Below the pieces are notes generated by a model. That model was given only the letters and a program-made list of their open reading frames with translations, did not search any database and was not told the DNA's origin. From Brugia malayi (taxonomy: Eukaryota; Nematoda; Chromadorea; Rhabditida; Onchocercidae): 64,000 bases of DNA. Made by a program: the position numbers and the translations under genes. Where the stretch lies: NCBI RefSeq assembly GCF_000002995.4, contig NW_025062479.1, positions 1,571,721-1,635,720 on the forward strand, read 5' to 3'. Below, piece by piece: positions 13,619 to 27,248 of this stretch; the stretch's first letter is position 1; every line of letters starts with the position of its first letter.

Positions 13619-15827
13619 TTTTTTGCTTTTATTTTGTAGATATACTCGTACCTATAATATTAGTATATAATAATATTGTTCATTTATATACTGAATTAAT
13701 GGTGATGGTGATATCTGATAATAGATCAGCGCTAATATTGTAAGTTATGCTAGAAGTAGCATCATTTGAGTTGATCATGATGAGATTAATTATGAGTGTT
13801 ATCATAATGATTAATGTAAGTAAACGATGACAGAAAAACGAACAATTATCGCTTAAGTTAATCGATTGAGAAAGATTGCAAGAAAAGGTCAACAGGCATA
13901 CACCCCTTAAATAAAGAAGCATGTTGAAAAGAAAGGGATGATGATGACCCGAGTTACCAGAAAGACATACCCATAAATGTTTGTTGTGACCGACAAATTG
14001 TGTCAATAAAATGACCTTTGCTGGAATTGTATTTTCTTAAAATATAGCTATCATTTTGATGTATCATCTTTCAATCCTTCACTTTCCTTTTCTTTATGTC
14101 ATATTCATTTAATTTATTTTTTATTTTTGCATTAAATTGATTTTATCTCTTTTTGGATTTTTTTCAAAATTTGAATTAATATACTTACCAGGTAATAAAT
14201 TGACATTTCCAAAAATTTCGTATAATCTTTTCTCAAAATTCTTTTTCCTTACAGCATAAAATTTAACATATAATGTATTAATTCATTTTGCAATTATAAA
14301 TATTATATACTAAGATAAATGTTCCACTTCATTCTAAAATAAAACAATAAATTATAATATTTTCATAATTAATATAATTTACATGAGAACTTTAATAATG
14401 CTTTTAGTTTCTCTAAGGAATCTTTATTTTCTCTCATAACATTTGTCTTTTTTTAAATTAAAATCAAAAAAAAAAAAAACGAAAAACGAAGTTATCTTTT
14501 CAAAACTTTACCGCTTAACTCTTTTTTGCACTTAAAAAAATACAAAAAAAGTTCTATTTTTTTTATTAAAAAAAAATTGGAAGAAGCTTTTTTTTCCATT
14601 TTCCTGCTGCTTTTAGTACAATATTTTTAATAGCCAAGAAAAAAAAATTTTTTCTTTGTTTAACTTTTAAACAGCAAAAATCTTTAGTTCAATCATTCAT
14701 TGATAATGCTTGTGTTCTTCTCTTTTCCATTCTTTAAAAAATTTTCACAACTTTTCTAATTTCAGCATTTTTTTTTCACCGCTTGGTTATAACCTACATT
14801 ATAAAAATAAAAAAGAAAAAAGCACTGTAATTTTAATTTTTGATGCTTTTATAGAAAAATTTTTTTCCCTATCATCATGACTTTAATCAAATATGAACTA
14901 GTTTGTATTTTATTTAACATCATACTATTTTCAAAAGTTTGAATTGTAGCACATCGGGTGTAAACAGAACTTTTAGTATGAATCATTAAGTAATGCAAAA
15001 TAGGCCTTTAATCACGGAACAATTGTTACTTATGGAATTTTATTGAAAAAAAAAAGGAGGAAAAAACGAAAAAAAAAACATGTTATTAATACAAATTCAT
15101 TACGGTTTTTTTTCTTTTTTTTGTAAAACGCAAAAAATATTGCTTTTAAGTTAACTTACAATATTATACTATTTCTTTCTTTTTTTTTCTCACTTTTCTT
15201 CCCATTTTTTATTAATCTTTCATTAATGAATTTCAAAAAAAAAAAAACGAATACATATATATCATGTTATGAAAGAAATTTTAATATAAAAAATAAAAAA
15301 TTTCAACAGAAAAAAAATTTTTCAAAATTAAAATGGCAACATTTGAAACGCTTTTTGATTGATATCCATTCTACTTGACTAAAAATATGATTGAGAAAAG
15401 TGCGGGTTGTTAATGAATGAATCAATAAATACATGTGTATCCTTTTGTACTTTTTGTTTTGTTTTTATCATTTTAAACATTTAACTAAAGTTTTTTGAAA
15501 TTTTCAAAAATTTCATACAAAATCAAACAATTATTTCAAAGATTAAACAGCAGTAACGATAACAATAGCAATAATTACAATAGTAAAAATAAGTATTAAC
15601 AATAATACATAATAATAATTGTAATAGTAATAGTAACAATTAATAATAATAATAGGGACAATAATGTTAAAAATTAGCATAATAAGTGCACTGACTTTAT
15701 ATAAATTTTTTAGTAAAATTTTTGCAAACATTCTGTGAAATTTAGAACTGAGGCGTATTTTTTGGCAGGAGAAAAAAGAAAAGATTTTAAAAAAGTCGAA
15801 CAGTTTCTGTACATTGTTATTGTTATT

Positions 15828-16039
15828 ACTGTTATCCTTATTATTATTAATATTACTATTATTAATTATTATTATTGCTGTTGTTGTCTATTGCTGTTAT
15901 TGTTGTTGTAACGTGATAACAGAAAAAGCGATTATTATTATTATTACTATTATTAATTATTATTATTATTATTATTATTATTGCTGTTGTTGTCTATTGC
16001 TGTTATTGTTGTTGTAACGTGATAACAGAAAAAGCGATT
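15828..16039. repeat. Two-copy 106-bp tandem duplication
   Basis: A segment containing TTGCTGTTGTTGTC, TAACGTGATAACAG and AAAAAGCGATT occurs twice, the second copy 106 bases downstream of the first (for example 15875 and 15981). The non-microsatellite portion (15875-15933 against 15981-16039) looks identical by eye, which suggests a recent duplication. The flanking ATT-repeat part varies slightly. Confidence 0.85.
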
Positions 16040-16240
16040 TATAAATTTTTGTTCCTTTTTCATGATACATTTACTATGATTACTTTTATTTCTCAATTAA
16101 ACTTTTGTTTACCGAAGTAACTTAAAGTACATCGTATATACATATTAGTTTATTTTCTAAATTTGTAACAAAAGTCCATCAAATATTTTTATTCAACTAT
16201 CCACAGTGTTTTTACACTCAATTATTCATCAATCAATTTC

Positions 16241-16277
<37 letters not shown>

Positions 16278-17630
16278 TGAAAGAATTTGGACATTTTAGG
16301 AAATTTTCGATTATACATAATTATATAATAATATTGAATATTATTATATCATAATTCTATGATTATTATTCGGTAAAATTTAAGAGATTGAAAATCTTAA
16401 TTCATTAATTTCACTATTGTGCTCTCTCTCTCTCAGCTCTCTCTCTTTCTTTCCTTTTTTCTACCGTAAAACTCCTAATATAGCCTAATATCGGGGATAA
16501 GCGCATACGGTAAAATGAGAAAAGGGACAAGCACACACATGCACACACACACACACATCTACATGCACATATATATACATGCATACATACATACACAAGC
16601 ATACATACATGCACATACATCCAATCATCATTGTCATCGTAAACTAACGTTTGATCATCACCCGTTCTCATCAGTTGACATGAATTTTTCATATATTTTC
16701 ACATATATGCATATCATCTTTCTTTCTCTTTTTTAAAACCTTTTCCCTCTTTCGTATACTCTTTCTCTCCTAGTTTCTCTCCCTCTCTTTTTTAACATTT
16801 CAATTAGATTAATGATAATTTCAAAAAGTATTATTTCATAAATAGTATTATTAGCATTTATATATTATGGATGCTTTTTACACAATTATACTTCTAATAT
16901 TACAGAAACTTTTTTTTTCCTTTTTTCTTTTTGAAGTATTTTTGTTCATTTTAAACATATTGTTCAATGCTTAAATTTCTCAAAAATTTTAATTTATAAA
17001 AAGAATCAATGTTAATCTATATTTTCATACATACCTAAGATTATTTATTCTTTTTCATCAAGTATTGTCAAATGTTCAAACGTTAACTCTTTTCATCTTT
17101 TTCATTTCTGAAACTTGAAATTTTTGTAATAAATTAAATAGAATTAGGTTACAATGAAAAGGAAATGAAATTTTTGGTATTAGCAAATGTTAATATTAAA
17201 TATTCTACGAAATCATTTCAAAAAATAAATAACAAATTTACGATATTTCAAAAAATTTCATTTTTCAATTTATAAAATTACTTCTCGTTCTTCTTTTTTC
17301 TATCATCCTTGACTTATTTTGAAACTATTTATTATGCTATTTACAATGAACTTCTAACTTTGATTAGTTTAAAAATTGTTAAAGTGTTCGAACAAGAAAA
17401 AAAAAAACAAAACGGAAAAAGTGAAAGAGAGAAAAAGAATGAAAAAAAATTTGCTATCTGTTATGAAAACGTCTAGACCAAAGATTGACGTGAAAAAAAG
17501 AAAGCTCAAAGAAAATAGAAAGTTAAAATGACTATAGCTATCATTTAGTTACAAAAATTCTATTGAAAGCTAAAAATTTTGATTATAAATTAACGATTCT
17601 AATTTTTTCATTATTTTATGCTTGCTTAAA

Positions 17631-17631
<1 letters not shown>

Positions 17632-17681
<50 letters not shown>
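17632..17681. repeat. (TTA)n microsatellite
   Basis: About 50 bases of near-perfect ATT trinucleotide repeat in noncoding DNA. Confidence 0.9.
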
Positions 17682-20600
17682 GCATTATCATCATTCTTAT
17701 TAATATTATCATCACTATCACTGACATCATCAGCTATAATTTTATACAAATTGAACTTCCAATTTCATAATTTTCCTTTATCGATTAAAAAAAAAAGTTG
17801 AACTTTGCATTTTGAAGTTTTATATATGTTATAGACAGGCAAGATCAAATTTCATCCTATCACCATCAAGAAATCCTTTGATTTTAAGTTATTGTAAAGT
17901 AAATGAAAGACGGAAGGAATGAAGGAAGGAAGGAAGGAAGGAAGGAAAGAGGAAAGGAATGAATGAAAAAAGAAAGGAAGAAAAGGTGAACTACAAATGA
18001 TACTTCTTAGTTTCATAAGCCTTTTCTTCCTCCGTGTTTAGTTATCACACTTTTCTTTCTCTTTCTCTCCCTTTCTCTTTCCCTCTCTCTCTTTCTTTCT
18101 TCTTTCTCCTTATTATTTCTATTTTTGCTTAATTTTCAATAACAATTTCTTTTTCTTTTTTTTTTTTTTTTTTCTGTTATTTTAATATTATTAAAAATTA
18201 ATTTACTTTATCATTGATTAAATTTTTATCAAATATAACTAAAAAATATTTGTTATATTTTAAATTTGATTAAAAAGATAAGAGAAGTGAAAGCGGCTCA
18301 TTTTGTTACAAAATGTGGTTTATTGGGAAGTACACTAAAGTGAAGTCAAGAAGTTGTCAGAAATCGTTAAGCGATTTTGGCTGATTGGGAACAGCTGAGC
18401 TGAATTGAAGTAGAACATGAACCTTCTGCTATGTTAGCATGGGATGTTATGCATGTGTGTGTGTATGTATGTGTATTGTGTATATGTATGTTTGCGCTTA
18501 TTTCTTAGTCGTTTGATCAGATTAGCTTATAATGAGTGAAGAACGGGGAAGCAGTCGGTCGAGAGATATATGATGCAGCATGAATTGGAATTTTCCTTTA
18601 GGCCTTTTATTTTTAATACTGTTAAGATTGAAATGCTTAATTGCTAATAATATATTTTAGCATATATTTAATTTAATATGTTTGTTTTTTAAATTTAATC
18701 ATTTTAACTTATCCTTTTCTTACATTACATTAAATTTCTTTTTTTTTTTTTTTTCTTCATCTTAAAATTTTTCATATAATAAATTTTATTTTAATATAAA
18801 ATTGACAAATATTTCATTGTTCATTTTTTAAAATATCTTGTCCAACAATTTACCATCATTATATTTCTTTTCGTATCGTTTTTTTCATCTACTATCTTAA
18901 ATTTTTACGCTCTCATCTAATCACTCTTTAATTATTTGTTAAAACATTGATTACTTTATGAAATTGTTAAAAAAATAATTTGTGCTTACTGTGTTACACT
19001 ACATAATACATTTGCATATGCTTAATTAATTTAAGACATTTGAAATTTTAGGTTCAAAATAGAATTGAAAATGAGAAGAATGAGATTTGAAAAAAATAGA
19101 GAGAGAGAGAGAGAAAAGAGAGAGAAGGAAGGGAAATGGTAGAAGTTGTCAAGAAAGAATTAAGTTTACAATGAATTCAAACTAATCAAACTAGTCAATT
19201 CCAGCACTTATCCAGCTTACTCGCTCTCACTTTTTAAGTTATTCAGGAATATGAGAACATAAATTGAATGAATTTGAATTTGAGAAATGCAAATATTCAA
19301 GCATTTAAAACGATTACATAAGTATACAAATGATATAGGAAGAGAAAAAGTTGAACAGACTGTAGCTAATAAAGCACATAAGCATGTTTTGATTTAAAAA
19401 TGTTTTTTCTATTTTTTTTTTTTTCTAAATTTTTTTGCTACAATTTTGCGTAGAAATTTCATATCTTTCACATTTTATTTTATTTATTTATTTATTTTTT
19501 TTCTACGCGCATATTCTATTTTACTTCATTTGAAATGTTTTCATTACTAAAGTTACATTACTATTTGTTAATACCAGTTTATTTATTTATTTTTTCCTAA
19601 TTATGTTATTTCATTTAAAATTCTAAGAAATCAAGATAATAATAATATGGTAATGATAATAATAGCACAATAATATTTCATAATTACCGTAGCATGCTAA
19701 TTTGATGTTATAAATGAATATCTAGTATATTGAAAACGAAAATTTGATTGTATATTAGAGTAACAATAAAATTTTAAGCAATATTATTAATCCTATTGGT
19801 ACTAATTATTGTCTAATTAATTTTTAATAAGTTTATTAAATGAATAATTGGGTGAGAAAAAAAAAAGTATCAATGTTATAAAATTATAATTGGTTAATTT
19901 ATATATGCAATCATAATTTGTCATATTTTTTTATTCATCAATTTAATTTTGTCATTTGAAAATTTAAATGCTATAAAATAAATGAAATCATGGAAGATTT
20001 AATGTTACTCATATATGTGGAGAGAGAAGAAGAAGGAAAGAGACAGAGAGAGAGAGAGAGAGAAAGAAAGAAGGAAATAAGTTTCGTCATAGTTTACGAA
20101 TGGAAATGATGGGAATTAGCGAATAAGTTAGTGAATTTGTTTATTTATTAATTGAAATCAGGATGATAATGATGAGAAAGGCGAGGAAGAGATATATTAA
20201 AAATTATTCCTTAACTTTTTCATTTTTCTTTTTTATCGAAAAAAAAAAAAAAAAAAAACGAAGCAAAAAGATGATTTATTAATAAATCTATAAAATATGC
20301 ATGAAAATTAAATGTTACTTTAAAATTTATACAGTCTTAATTTACAAAAGATAAGTTTCAAATTCTATAAAAAAAATCATATTCAAAATTAATGTTGAGA
20401 GAGAGAGAGGGAGAGAGAGAGAGAAAGAGAGGACAGCAACAAAAATAAATGGTTATTATTAGTTTTGAAATGAATACTTTTCTAAAATGATTCAACAAAA
20501 ACACATGTGCAAACGGAACTATTTCCAGATATATATGTTTCATGTTCACTTTTCAAATTTAAAACTTTTGAATTGAAAAAAGTTGAAATTTTTGAAAGAA

Positions 20601-21372
20601 TTTTAAGCTTAACATATAAAAATTGAATTTTATCACACTGTTTAAGAATGACCTATAAAATTCATGATATATAAAAATGGGATTTTTTGGAGGAAAAAAA
20701 AAAGAGTTTTCGAGATTTTAGGCAAGAGTAATAAAGTAAAAGTGGAAAAAAAAGAGAAATTAGGTAAATGAGGAGGAGGAGATGAAGGTTTGACAAGGTG
20801 ATGAAGGAGGGAGAGAAAATGGGAGGAGATAGAGGTAAAATTAAACATGTGAAGATTGCAAATCATGTGATTGTGGATGATTTATATTAACAATTTTTGT
20901 TTATGCCCTTAGTTTACACACAATTTATTCACTTTTTTTTTTTTTTTTTTGGAATTCATGCACTGTATTTTTCTTTTTTTTTTTTAAATATATAATTCAA
21001 TCATTATTAACCAATTGTTTATCCAAAAATTAGTTATCAGAATACTTCTCTTTGAATCATCAAAATTATAGAGAAGATTTTTTTTTTCTCTTTAATTTTA
21101 TGGAAAAATATTTGCATTTTTAATTTACATTAATTGATAAATTAGTTTCATCATTATAATAGAACAAATTATTCATATAATTATTAATATGATTCAAAAC
21201 AAAAAAAAAAAAAAAGAAAAAAAGAAAAGAAAGAATCAACATTTATTACCAATAATTTGGAAATATTTATATACATATATGTATATATGTTTGTGTATTA
21301 CTGATACGTTTTAAGTTATAATCATACTCTTTTCTCTTTGATATAAATTTTAATTTCTATTTCTTTTTTTAG

Positions 21373-21489
21373 ACGAATTGCTGAGCAAAAAAAGAAAAAA
21401 AAAAAAAAAGAAGAGGGAAAAGAAGAGAGAGAGAGAGGAAGAGAGAAAAAGAAAAAGGTGGAAAAGACGAAACAGCAGAAAGGAATAAA
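21373..21489 (+). promoter_or_regulatory. 5' untranslated segment and splice acceptor of the zinc-finger gene
   Basis: A pyrimidine-rich stretch ending in TTTTTTTAG at 21372 precedes a purine-rich leader and then the ATG at 21490. Acceptor sites close upstream of an ATG in nematodes are used either for SL trans-splicing or to join an upstream untranslated exon. I cannot tell which here, and no promoter is evident. Confidence 0.5.
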
Positions 21490-24400
21490 ATGACTGATGA
21501 ATGTTGTTATGTTTGTAATGAATGTCCAAATTCGTATGCAACATTGGATGATTTGGAACGACATATGGAACAAATGCATGCTGGAATATTTCGTTCCGAT
21601 ACGGTTACCACAAATGGTACGGCAACATTACGATTATCAAAATCGGAAATAGATGAAGATGATGGACAATATTGTTTAAAAAATGGAACAGATGAACAAA
21701 AAATGGATACCATGGAACATGTATGTTCTTAAACTTTTTCTTTTCTAAATTGAATAATTGATATTAAATTAAAAATAAAATCATAATAGTATATATATGT
21801 ATATTTTTCGAAAATTTCTTAATTATTTTTTAATTAAAATTTATTTGATCATTGTAAAATTATTTGTTTATATATTTATAGGATGGTGAAAGTGGCGGTA
21901 ATTCACCAAGTAGCTCAGATTTATCAAATTTTGATGGTACAATGGATAGTATTAATTATAATTTGGATGAAAGTACAAATGCTGAAGGTTGTAAAACATT
22001 TGGATGCCGATTTTGTCCAAAATTATTCCACGAACGATCACAGGTCTGAAAGATCAACAAAAAAAAAAAAAACTTTTTTTTTTTATTTGTTTAGAAAATT
22101 TATTCAATGTTTTCAATCAATTGTTATTAAATTCTTTTAAGTTAAATCATTCATTTTCTGATTTTTGTTGCATTAAAATTTAAAAGAATAGTGGTACAAA
22201 AAATTTTACTTTAAAAATTGAGATTGCCTATGCTTTAGTCCTTTTTTTAAAATATAACTGTTATAAAAAGAATTTTTTTGTTAACTACTTGATTAATTAA
22301 TTATTTTACATTTATTTATCAATTATTTTACAACATATTTATCAAATGTTTTACATCATAAAATACTTTACTCTTGAGAAATATTTGTGACAAATTTTCG
22401 ATTTTTTTTTTTTTTTATTTTACAAATGTTGAACATTTGAAACTAATATTCCTGAATGTTTGTTGAAAGAGAATAATTTTAAATGGAAACAAGAGAGTTT
22501 ACTTTTCAATGATTTTTATTGATTCATAAGCTACCATTGATTTGATATTTTTAAAAGAATCAAAAAATGTGTCGGAGGATCGCCTATTTACGCATGATGC
22601 TTCCAAAAATGCATCAGAAAGCTGCATTTGTCTTCTCTCTTCTCTTTTCCTTCAAAAAAAAAAAAAAAAAAAAAAAAAAGTTAGAAAAAGGAAGAAAGGA
22701 AAAAAAAAATTTTATATTTTCATTTTATTCATGAAATAAGGAAGCGCTTATTTATGTTATTCATAATTTTTATCTGTACAAATTTAGAATTACTCAAATT
22801 TATGCATACATTAAGATTTAACATGTATCATCACTTTTTTTTTTTTTGAACAGTGGAAAATTTGTAAAATTATATCAAGTTATAATTCGATGAGTTTTCA
22901 AATTTATTCTCACACTTAATATATTTCATTTTTTTCTTTTTTTCTTTTACTTTATTCCATATTAAATTAACGTCAAATAATCATAGCTAAAAGGCTAAAA
23001 ATTATTCAATTTTTCTTTTCTTTCTTCCTTTCATTCATACATTTTGTTGAATTATTTGAAATACTTAAAATAAAAATTGAATAAAAGACATGAAAAAAAA
23101 AAAAAAATTTACAAAATTAGAAATTTTTGAAATTTCTCAAATAATTAAACATTTGATTATTTTAGCTAAATATACATTATAAGCATACGCATCGTGATAA
23201 GCCGCAATACGAGTGTGATGAATGCCACGTAATTTTTGCAATAAAACGTGAATTAAGTACACATATGCGTATACATAGCGGTGAGCAACCTCATACGTGT
23301 ACACAATGTGGTAAACAATTTGGTACTCGGCAACTTCTTAAGAAGCACTGGATGTGGCATACCGGTGAACGATCACATGTATGTCCACATTGTGGCAAAG
23401 CTTTCTTTCAGGTATTTTTAATAAATTTTATTAAAAATTAGTGCTACATTAATTATTATAATTTATATAATATTATTTTTTATTTTAGTGAAAATTAATT
23501 TTTGATAAAATTTCAAAAAATTTACTAATAATGCATTAGCTAATAATAATATGAATTTTTTTAAAAAAAATTTTTTATCTTTTTAAATTGATTTCATACA
23601 ATTAGTTTTTTTTTTTCTTTTCTTTTTTTTTTTTTTTTGTTGTTTTGTTTAAATTTATTTATGTGGAATTAAGAACAAAAATGAAAAGTGATATTTTAGA
23701 AAGGACATTTAACACAACATCTAATGATTCATGCCGGTGGACGACCACATCAATGTCCATTATGTCAAAAGACATTCATTTTCAAGTTCGATCTCAATCG
23801 TCATATGAAAATTCATGCGGAACGAGGATTTTCATGTGATAAATGTGGTCGCTCATTTCTTAAACAAATGCAACTTGATGAGCATATGTTAAAATGCAAA
23901 GGTGCTACAGGTGTAAGGTAGTAATTTCTTTTGTTATTTCTTTTTGTCTTTTTTAAAAATTAATGAAAAACTTTCTAAAATTAAAAAATGTTACAATTTT
24001 TTTTTTTACGATTATTCTAAAGAAATAAATAAACAATGTTAACTAATCTAGAATTATAATAATAATGAAAAATTAATCTTTCACTATTTTTTAACATTTT
24101 CCATTCATTTCTATCTCTTTATTTTTTAACTTCTCAATTCTACTATGATAAGTGAAATAATCACATTAATTTTATGAAATTTTAGTTTTAAAATAATTAC
24201 TTTAATAAATAAATAAATAAATACATTCAGTCTAAACGTCTTGATTAACAATTCAAATAAAATTATCGACTAATAAGTAATAATGTCGGATAGAAATAAT
24301 TACTTTTTTCAAAAAAATTCATACAAAAATATCATCTTTTCATACAAAGAATTTAATTTGTTTAGTTTAATTCAAAAATGTAAGCAAAATTTAGCGTTAC

Positions 24401-27248
24401 ACAAAGATTAATTTAAATTTAATTAATTTCAAACTTTTCTTAAAATTGGGATTATTTGCGATAAATAATTTAACTAATCTATCTATCTATCTGTCTATCT
24501 ATCTAATCTATCAATTGAATAATTTTCTTTGTTGGTTAAAAAGAATTTAATGACCAATGATTGGAACCTTTTTTGATAGCATTTGAATGCGGTAGCTAAG
24601 TTTAATGAGCAATTGCATCATCATTGAATGAGAATCTATTAACAAAAAATTGCTGTTACTGTATATCAAATTGTGTAATCAACAAAAATGACATTTGAAT
24701 TGCCTTTTTGTTATATTAACAAATGTTATGATAAGAAAATTTTAATGAGAAAAAAAAGAGAAACCTCTATTTCAATATGAAATGAATACAATGAAATTCT
24801 TGAAAAAAGTTGCTAAGAAGTAAATTGTTAAAAGAATTTGCTAATAAAAATATAACTAACAATAAAAGGACTAAAATATCAAATTTAAATAGTAGTAATT
24901 TCTTGTGATAATTGCAGAAGTCAACCAATAACACGAACAAGTACACCAATGACTGATACCGTTAATGGTATTGGAAATAATGGTATTGTTATGAAGTCAG
25001 AATCACGAACATCAACACAATCATCACCAGGACATAGACGACAGTCTATTTCAGTTCAACAACAACGACAACAACAACAGCAGCAGCAACAACAACAACA
25101 ACAGCAACAACAACAACAGCAACAACAACAACAACAACAGCAGCAACAGCAACGACAACGGCAACAGCACAACCACCATCATCATCAACAACAAGAGCAA
25201 CAACAACAACAACGTCATCAGCAACAACAACAACGACAAGCAGCAGGAAATGCTGCAGTAGTTGTACCACCAATTTTTTCCGCCGAAGAAATGAGCAAGG
25301 TTAGAATGTTTCTTATTTTATTTTGTGATTAAATTAAAAGCAAAAAGAAACAAATCAATTTATGAGACATTATTTAATTTTTTTTTTCTTTTTGAAATTA
25401 AAATAAAATGAACAATAAAATAATATATCACTCTTTTTAGAAAAAAAGAAATAAATTTTCTAACATTTTCTTTTTTTCGACTACAAAAATATCAAATATT
25501 TTGATTTGCATCCTCTTTTTTCTTTTTTTTCCTTGTTGAATTTCCTTGTATACTTAGTCATACATTCTTTAGAAGAAGGTATTATAAGTTGGAAATATTT
25601 TCTATGATGTAATTAGTCAAGATTTTTTTTTTATTTTCATTAGCAAAAATTACAGGTTGCACAAGTATTAGCTGTACAACAGCAACAACGTGCTCTTGCT
25701 GCAGCAGCTGCAGCACATCATGGTGCAGCTGCACATGCAGTTGTAGGAAATCCATTATTGCAAGCAAGTGCATTGCAAAATTTTGCACAAAATTTACTAG
25801 CTAATGGTGTAAACAACCAGCAACCAACTGGACAAACATTCTTCTGCATTTTCTGCATGAAGCATTTCAATACGCAAGCATCATTTACTCTACATCTTAG
25901 CTTTGTTCATTTTCGCAATAATATCGTCAATGTAAGCATGCAAAATTGCTTTCAAGAACATTTCGATAAAGAGGTAATCATTTCGTCTTTTTCTTTACTG
26001 TTTACTTTTTTTTTTTTAAATTTTCCATCTTGTTTTTATTTTTTCATGTTTTGTTTATTTTTGCTTATTTTCTCCTCATTGATGATATTAGCTTACATTA
26101 CATTTTCATCATGAATGTTTATCTTTTGCTTTCATTTCTACATCCTTTCTGTTCACTGTCATAAACGTTGGATTATCCATTTGTCGTCTATTGAACTTCC
26201 ATTAATAATATAACGGTTATTTTTAGAATTTAAGAAATAAAAAAAAAAATTACACTTAAAGTATTTTTAATGTTAAAAATAACCGTTATATTGTATACAT
26301 TATAGAGAAAGAAAAAAATCATAAATATATATGATACTATCAGTTGTTTTGCATAATAATTCTTAAATAGTTGCTTAATTTCATCTTTCAGTTAATTCCT
26401 AAATAGAACAGTTATTTAATAATAATAATAATAGTAATAAATAAAAAAAAAAATAGTAATAGTAAATTTAAAGTGAATTATATAAAAATTTTTACAATTT
26501 GAAACTAAAATGGAAATTGTTTTCTTTTTTTTTCTCTCTCTCTCTATTTAAATGATAAATTATTTTAGGGTAAAATGAATGCTTCTCTAACATCACTTCC
26601 ATCCATATTTGGTACAGTTACAAATGCAAAAGGGATTTCTGAAGATGCTATTACTCATTCGGATACGACAACAAATTCATCGTGTTCCTCAAGGTATAAT
26701 TTATTTTGAAATTGAAAAAAAAGATTAAAATGAAATTATATGAAAAATTTTATGCTAACTAATTCTGATTAAACTTTACAAATTTTAATGAAAAAAAGTT
26801 AATTTCTTTTAAAATAAATTTTTTCGAATATATCTTATTTTTAAAAAAAGAGGACGAAAGAAAAAAAAAAAAAAAAAAAGATAACATTACTTTAAATTTT
26901 GCTTGTTTCAGCCCTCAAAAAATATCACCAAATGTTATGCAAGGCAGAATGCAATCACCAGCGCAATTATCCGAAGCAGATCATTTATCAGATGATTTAG
27001 AATCATCAGATATTTCCATTCAGAAAGGTTGTGAGCAATGTGAAACCCATCGACAACGGGTTGCTGAATTAGAACAAACATTGGAAGCAAAACGAATTGA
27101 ATTAAAAAATACCCGTGAATTAATGCGCCGTATTGGTGTAATTGCTGGTTCATTACTTGAATCGTGCACTGATTTTGATAAGCAATGGGTAACACATAGC
27201 CGTAAAGTTTACTCACAAATACAATCAGTAATATGTAATATGGAGTAA
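21490..27248 (+). CDS. Multi-C2H2 zinc-finger protein with polyglutamine tract (8 exons, 676 aa)
   Basis: Probable nuclear DNA-binding transcription regulator. Coding exons, all phase-consistent: 21490-21720, 21882-22043, 23166-23411, 23700-23917, 24918-25299, 25644-25973, 26569-26693, 26912-27248 (2,031 nt with TAA). Eight fingers are visible: residues 9-30, 119-140, 148-168, 176-196, 204-224, 232-252, 259-279 (C2HC, last ligand Cys) and 481-502. Fingers 3-6 are joined by TGEKP-like linkers such as HSGEQPH, HTGERSH and HAGGRPH, typical of sequence-specific DNA binding. Introns interrupt fingers 2 and 5. Between fingers 7 and 8 lie a 28-Gln run (25069-25152), a His/Gln-rich segment and an Ala-rich segment. 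The C-terminus has CEQC followed by a coiled coil (about 609-640). No BTB domain is present. The C-terminal layout may correspond to a nematode-specific factor, but I do not recognise the orthologue. The start is the first ATG after the 21372 acceptor and lies in an exon with a good donor. Confidence 0.88.
25069..25152 (+). repeat. In-frame CAA/CAG repeat encoding 28 glutamines
   Basis: Twenty CAA and eight CAG codons are intermixed without interruption. Further short Gln runs broken by Arg, His and Glu extend to about 25245. Mixed codons argue that the protein tract is conserved or old rather than a recent pure CAG expansion. Confidence 0.95.
26207..26292. repeat. Short foldback (19-nt perfect inverted repeat) in an intron
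   Basis: The 19-nt arm at 26207-26225, with core TATAACGGTTATTTTTA, is repeated in inverse at 26274-26292, leaving a 48-nt loop. It sits in the intron between exons 6 and 7 of the zinc-finger gene. It could be a hairpin in the pre-mRNA or a remnant of a tiny foldback element. Confidence 0.8.

Larger units (their letters stand above)
1..21372. other. Noncoding AT-rich region upstream of the zinc-finger gene
   Basis: I see no coding exon that I can support here. Open frames are short, low in complexity and mostly read through T or A runs or CA/TG microsatellites. The stretch holds repeated homopolymers, about ten CA/TG-type microsatellite tracts (1044-1110, 5671-5729, 8037-8100, 8790-8831, 10366-10432, 10928-10997, 13093-13162, 13263-13333, 16529-16624, 18450-18492) and a few short islands of higher GC and more complex sequence (about 940-1040, 4130-4270, 5600-5890, 13890-14010, 18280-18580). 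It could be intergenic or could include 5' untranslated exons and long introns of the downstream gene; sequence alone does not decide. Confidence 0.6.

Noticed and set aside
4140..13960. Shared TGACCCGAGT decamer at about 4156 and 13947
   Set aside because: Two short matches about 10 kb apart without wider similarity; too little to call a motif or repeat.
15543..16017. Leu/Ile/Tyr-rich open frames resembling membrane proteins
   Set aside because: They are translations of AAT and ATT repeats in noncoding DNA.
25046..25273. Long open frames antisense to the polyglutamine exon (poly-Val and poly-Leu)
   Set aside because: They are reverse readings of CAA/CAG repeats with no start context, splice partners or non-repeat content; the plus-strand exon explains them.
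25932..25937. Strong-looking GTAAGC donor inside zinc-finger exon 6
   Set aside because: Using it would join exon 7 in the wrong frame and hit a stop at once; the donor after 25973 keeps frame.
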